Below, one piece after another: positions 61,200 to 64,000 of a DNA stretch of 64,000 bases; the stretch's first letter is position 1, and each line of letters opens with the position of its first letter. The notes beneath the pieces were generated by a model that saw only the letters and a program-made list of their open reading frames with translations, did not search any database and was not told where the DNA came from. Source of the stretch: Bacillota bacterium (lineage in GTDB: Bacteria > Bacillota > Clostridia > Oscillospirales > Ruminococcaceae). The translations under genes were made by a program, and so were the position numbers. The stretch covers positions 1-64,000 of the forward strand of contig JAEZTV010000019.1 in NCBI GenBank assembly GCA_023421245.1, written 5' to 3'.

Positions 61200-63830
61200 G
61201 TGGCAGAATTATCGCCAATGATGCAGCAGTACTGGGCGATTAAAGAGCAGCACAGGGATCATATCCTGTTCTTTCGCCTGGGCGATTTTTATGAGATGTT
61301 CTTTGACGACGCGATTACCGTGTCCAAAGAGCTTGAGATTGTACTTACCGGACGCGACTGCGGGCTTGAGGAACGCGCGCCGATGTGCGGCGTTCCTCAT
61401 CATAGCTGCGAGGCGTATATTGCACGCCTTGTAAAGAAGGGCTACAAGGTTGCCGTTTGTGAACAGACCGAGGACCCCAGCGCTGCAAAGGGCATTGTGC
61501 GCCGAGAGGTGGTGCGCATTATTACGCCGGGTACGGTAATCGAGAGCAGCATGCTAGACGAGGCGGAAAACAACTACATTGCGGTTCTCTGCATTGAGGG
61601 TTCTCGCGCAGCTGCCGCGTTTTCCGATATTACCACCGGCGATATCAACCTTATCGAGCTTGATGAGGATGATGTTGTCACTGCTGTAATCAACGAAACC
61701 GGTCGGTTTTCACCAAGCGAGGTACTGTTAAACGGTGAAGCCGGTAAGGCCAAACGCCTCACCGGCTTTTTAAAAGAACGCCTTTTGTGCATGGCATCGG
61801 TGCTCGAGGATGATTATTTTAACACGGGCTCCGCCGAACAGACGGTGCTTACACATTTTAAAAAGGACTCTCTTGCGCCCTTGCAGCTCGAAGACAAGCC
61901 GTACGCTGTCAAGGCGCTGGGGGCGCTTTTGCGCTATTTGGGGGAGATGCAAAAAAGCGGGCTGGAGCGGCTTATTTCGCTTAACCTTTACGGGATAAGC
62001 CAGTATATGAGCCTTGATGTTACCGCGCGCCGCAACCTTGAGCTCACCGAGACGATGCGTACACGCGAAAAGCGTGCAACCCTTTTGTGGGTATTGGATA
62101 AAACAAAAACAGCGATGGGTAAGCGCCTGATCAAAAGCTATATTGAGCAGCCGCTGCTGGCCCCTGCCGCCATCCTTAAACGTCTTGCAGCGGTGCAAGA
62201 GCTTTATAACAACACGATGCTGCTTGGCGATGCCCGCGCTTACCTTGAGGGCATCTACGACCTTGAGCGCATTATGACGCGCATTGTATACGGCAGCGCG
62301 ACAGCAAGAGAGTTAAAATCCCTTTCGCAGACCGCGCAGCGCATCCCCGCACTCAGGACGCGGCTTTCGGATACAAGGGCAAGGCTGCTGCAGGAGATTT
62401 ACACCCAGCTCGACCCGCTGGAGGACGTAAGCGGTCTCATCGAGTGTGCAATCAGCGACGACCCGCCCATCACCCTCAAGGATGGCGGCGTTATTCAGCA
62501 GGGGTACAACAAAGAGGTGGACGAATACCGCGAGATTATTCGAAACACCAAGGAGTACATTGCCGAGACCGAGCGCAGAGAAAAAGAGAAAACGGGCATC
62601 AAAACCCTTAAGATAGGCTACAATAAGGTGTTTGGCTATTATCTGGAGGTATCCAAAAGCTATGCCGATCAGGTACCTGCAGATTACATACGTAAGCAGA
62701 CATTGACAAACGGCGAGCGTTATATCACCGAGGAGCTCAAGCAGCTCGAAGCGCGTGTGCTTGGCGCAAGCGAGCGTATTGTTGCGCTGGAAACCGAGCT
62801 GTTTACCCAAATCAGGAATACGATTGCCGGGCAGCTGCACCGCATCCAACTCACCGCACGCGCGGTAGCAAGGCTGGATGTACTATGCTCATTCGCGCAT
62901 GTTTCGCGTGAGCGGGGATACACCTGCCCCGACGTGGATGTATCGGGCGAGATAATACTGGAAGAGTCGCGCCATCCCGTCATCGAAGCGATTCTTGCCG
63001 AGCAATCGTCGGGCAGCGCACCGTTTGTTTCAAACAACGCTTGCCTTGATATGGACAAAAACCGAATCGCTATCATCACAGGCCCCAATATGGCGGGTAA
63101 ATCGACCTATATGCGGCAGGTTGCGCTCAATGTGCTTATGGCACAGATTGGTTGCTTCGTTCCCGCAAAGAGTGCTAAAATCGGCATTGTAGACAGCATC
63201 TTCACGCGTGTCGGGGCATCCGACGACCTTGCTACCGGACAATCCACCTTTATGGTAGAGATGAACGAGGTGGCGCATATCCTTAAAAACGCAACCGCAC
63301 AGAGCTTGATTATCCTTGATGAGATTGGCAGAGGAACAAGCACCTACGACGGGATGAGCATTGCCCGTGCCGTGCTTGAATATATTGCAGACAAGCGCCG
63401 CCTTGGCGCAAAGGCGCTGTTTGCCACTCACTACCACGAGCTTACGGAGCTTGAACAGCAGGTGGACGGCGTGCTCAACTACAACATTGCGGTAAAAAAG
63501 CGCGGCGATGATATCACCTTTTTGCGCCGCATTGTACGCGGCGGTGCCGACGATAGCTATGGTATCGAAGTCTCAAAGCTTGCGGGCATTCCGGAGAGTA
63601 TCATCAACCGTGCAAAGGAGATTCTCAAAGGGCTTGAGGAGGGTAGCGACATCACCGTCAAACGCAGTATCCGCAAGGACGAGCCGGAGGAGGAAGAGCT
63701 GTCTCAGCTTACCCTTGAGAGTGGCAGAAACAGCGAGCTTATCGAGCGTCTGCGCCGCATCGACGTCAATACGCTTACCCCCATCGAGGCGCTCAACATG
63801 CTTTATGCAATACACGCCGAGCTTCGCTAG
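61200..63830 (+). CDS. mutS: DNA mismatch repair protein MutS
   Basis: An 876-residue mismatch recognition ATPase. The N-terminal mismatch-binding domain has FRLGDFYEMFFDDA (Phe-x-Glu wedge). The ATPase has Walker A GPNMAGKSTYMRQ near residue 628, LATGQSTFMVEMNE, DEIGRGTSTYDGMSIA and ATHYHELTELE. GTG 61200 is used, with AAAGGGG just upstream (61184-61190). Length is canonical. It is followed by mutL after 41 bases, the usual clostridial arrangement. Confidence 0.97.
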   Translation: MAELSPMMQQYWAIKEQHRDHILFFRLGDFYEMFFDDAITVSKELEIVLTGRDCGLEERAPMCGVPHHSCEAYIARLVKKGYKVAVCEQTEDPSAAKGIVRREVVRIITPGTVIESSMLDEAENNYIAVLCIEGSRAAAAFSDITTGDINLIELDEDDVVTAVINETGRFSPSEVLLNGEAGKAKRLTGFLKERLLCMASVLEDDYFNTGSAEQTVLTHFKKDSLAPLQLEDKPYAVKALGALLRYLGEMQKSGLERLISLNLYGISQYMSLDVTARRNLELTETMRTREKRATLLWVLDKTKTAMGKRLIKSYIEQPLLAPAAILKRLAAVQELYNNTMLLGDARAYLEGIYDLERIMTRIVYGSATARELKSLSQTAQRIPALRTRLSDTRARLLQEIYTQLDPLEDVSGLIECAISDDPPITLKDGGVIQQGYNKEVDEYREIIRNTKEYIAETERREKEKTGIKTLKIGYNKVFGYYLEVSKSYADQVPADYIRKQTLTNGERYITEELKQLEARVLGASERIVALETELFTQIRNTIAGQLHRIQLTARAVARLDVLCSFAHVSRERGYTCPDVDVSGEIILEESRHPVIEAILAEQSSGSAPFVSNNACLDMDKNRIAIITGPNMAGKSTYMRQVALNVLMAQIGCFVPAKSAKIGIVDSIFTRVGASDDLATGQSTFMVEMNEVAHILKNATAQSLIILDEIGRGTSTYDGMSIARAVLEYIADKRRLGAKALFATHYHELTELEQQVDGVLNYNIAVKKRGDDITFLRRIVRGGADDSYGIEVSKLAGIPESIINRAKEILKGLEEGSDITVKRSIRKDEPEEEELSQLTLESGRNSELIERLRRIDVNTLTPIEALNMLYAIHAELR

Positions 63831-63871
63831 CATGGTGCAATAACACATTAGATAAAAGGGGGAGAACCATC

Positions 63872-64000
63872 ATCGCACGTATTCATGTTCTATCCAAACA
63901 GATTGCAGAGCTCATCGCCGCAGGCGAGGTGGTGGAACGCCCCGCCTCTGTGGTCAAAGAGCTTATAGAAAACTCGGTGGACGCAGGAGCCGCCAGCATC
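63872..64000 (+). CDS. mutL: DNA mismatch repair protein MutL (5' part only)
   Basis: The first 43 codons of MutL, cut by the window edge. They encode ARIHVLSKQIAELIAAGEVV followed by ERPASVVKELIENSVDAGAA, the GHKL ATPase N-terminus with the catalytic Glu in ELIENSVDAG. The expected start methionine falls on ATC at 63872, 7 bases after GGGGGAG (63858-63864). No ATG, GTG or TTG lies in frame between the mutS end and this point, so the start is non-canonical or the sequence has an error there. It follows mutS in the same operon. Confidence 0.9.
   Translation, partial: MARIHVLSKQIAELIAAGEVVERPASVVKELIENSVDAGAASI

Overview
The window looks like one stretch of chromosome from an anaerobic, low-to-mid-GC Gram-positive bacterium of the class Clostridia, probably the Oscillospirales/Ruminococcaceae side. 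This is judged from gene content and protein flavour, not from a database. Supporting signs are a fermentative bifunctional AdhE with Rex-type operators, rubredoxin, the Prp protease next to an N-terminally extended L27, Mini-RNase III, YmxH, YlbF, the YfmF/YfmH peptidase pair, NrdR, many lipoproteins with Ser-rich linkers, and frequent TTG/GTG starts. No rRNA, tRNA, CRISPR array, prophage or intact insertion sequence was seen.

Layout. 0.5-2.3 kb: SGNH hydrolase, DUF4358 lipoprotein and a small membrane protein, closed by a strong terminator. 2.5-5.7 kb (minus): nadE and mutY. 5.7-6.2 kb: a palindrome-rich, multi-hairpin intergenic region ending in a dispersed repeat. 6.2-13.6 kb: one giant gene for a cyclic beta-1,2-glucan synthase-like protein (2,482 aa). 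14.0-16.7 kb: YfmF/YfmH M16 peptidase pair. 16.8-18.9 kb: lgt, folD. 18.95-22.1 kb: rplU-prp-rpmA, obgE, mrnC. 22.3-24.2 kb: sugar isomerase-like protein, a small DUF6514-like protein, nrdR. 24.5-25.5 kb (minus): YetF and DUF4363. 26.1-28.7 kb: adhE. 29-33.5 kb: orphan solute-binding lipoprotein, Sel1-repeat protein, ComFB protein and a small membrane protein. 33.6-35.7 kb (minus): BlaI-type repressor and an M56/M23 fusion sensor-peptidase. 36-37.4 kb: two metalloregulators (Fur and DtxR families) and a GNAT. 37.5-38.5 kb (minus): RluA-type pseudouridine synthase. 38.7-41 kb: pyrE-radC and a frameshifted LytM-like lipoprotein. 41.2-46.4 kb: uvrB, uvrA, rubredoxin. 46.5-48.2 kb (minus): chemoreceptor. 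48.6-53.3 kb: unknown secreted/anchored protein, sppA, ymxH, rpsB, tsf. 53.7-58.9 kb: two cell-wall proteins, a GHL10 lipoprotein and a degenerate-GHL10/amidase/Big_2 protein. 59-64 kb: miaB, ylbF, mutS and the start of mutL, which runs off the edge.

How it fits together. Most of the window is housekeeping: translation (rplU, rpmA, rpsB, tsf, obgE, mrnC, miaB, rluA), DNA repair (mutY, uvrB, uvrA, radC, mutS, mutL), lipoprotein and cell-envelope maturation (lgt, sppA, GHL10 and amidase proteins) and redox/fermentation (adhE, nadE, rubredoxin). The least ordinary content is the multi-hairpin region and its distant relative at 38.6 kb, a second repeat pair flanking miaB, a shared LexA-like promoter architecture at uvrB and pyrE-radC, the Sel1/ComFB cluster, the GHL10 pair, a frameshift in a five-G run, and mutL apparently starting at a non-canonical codon.
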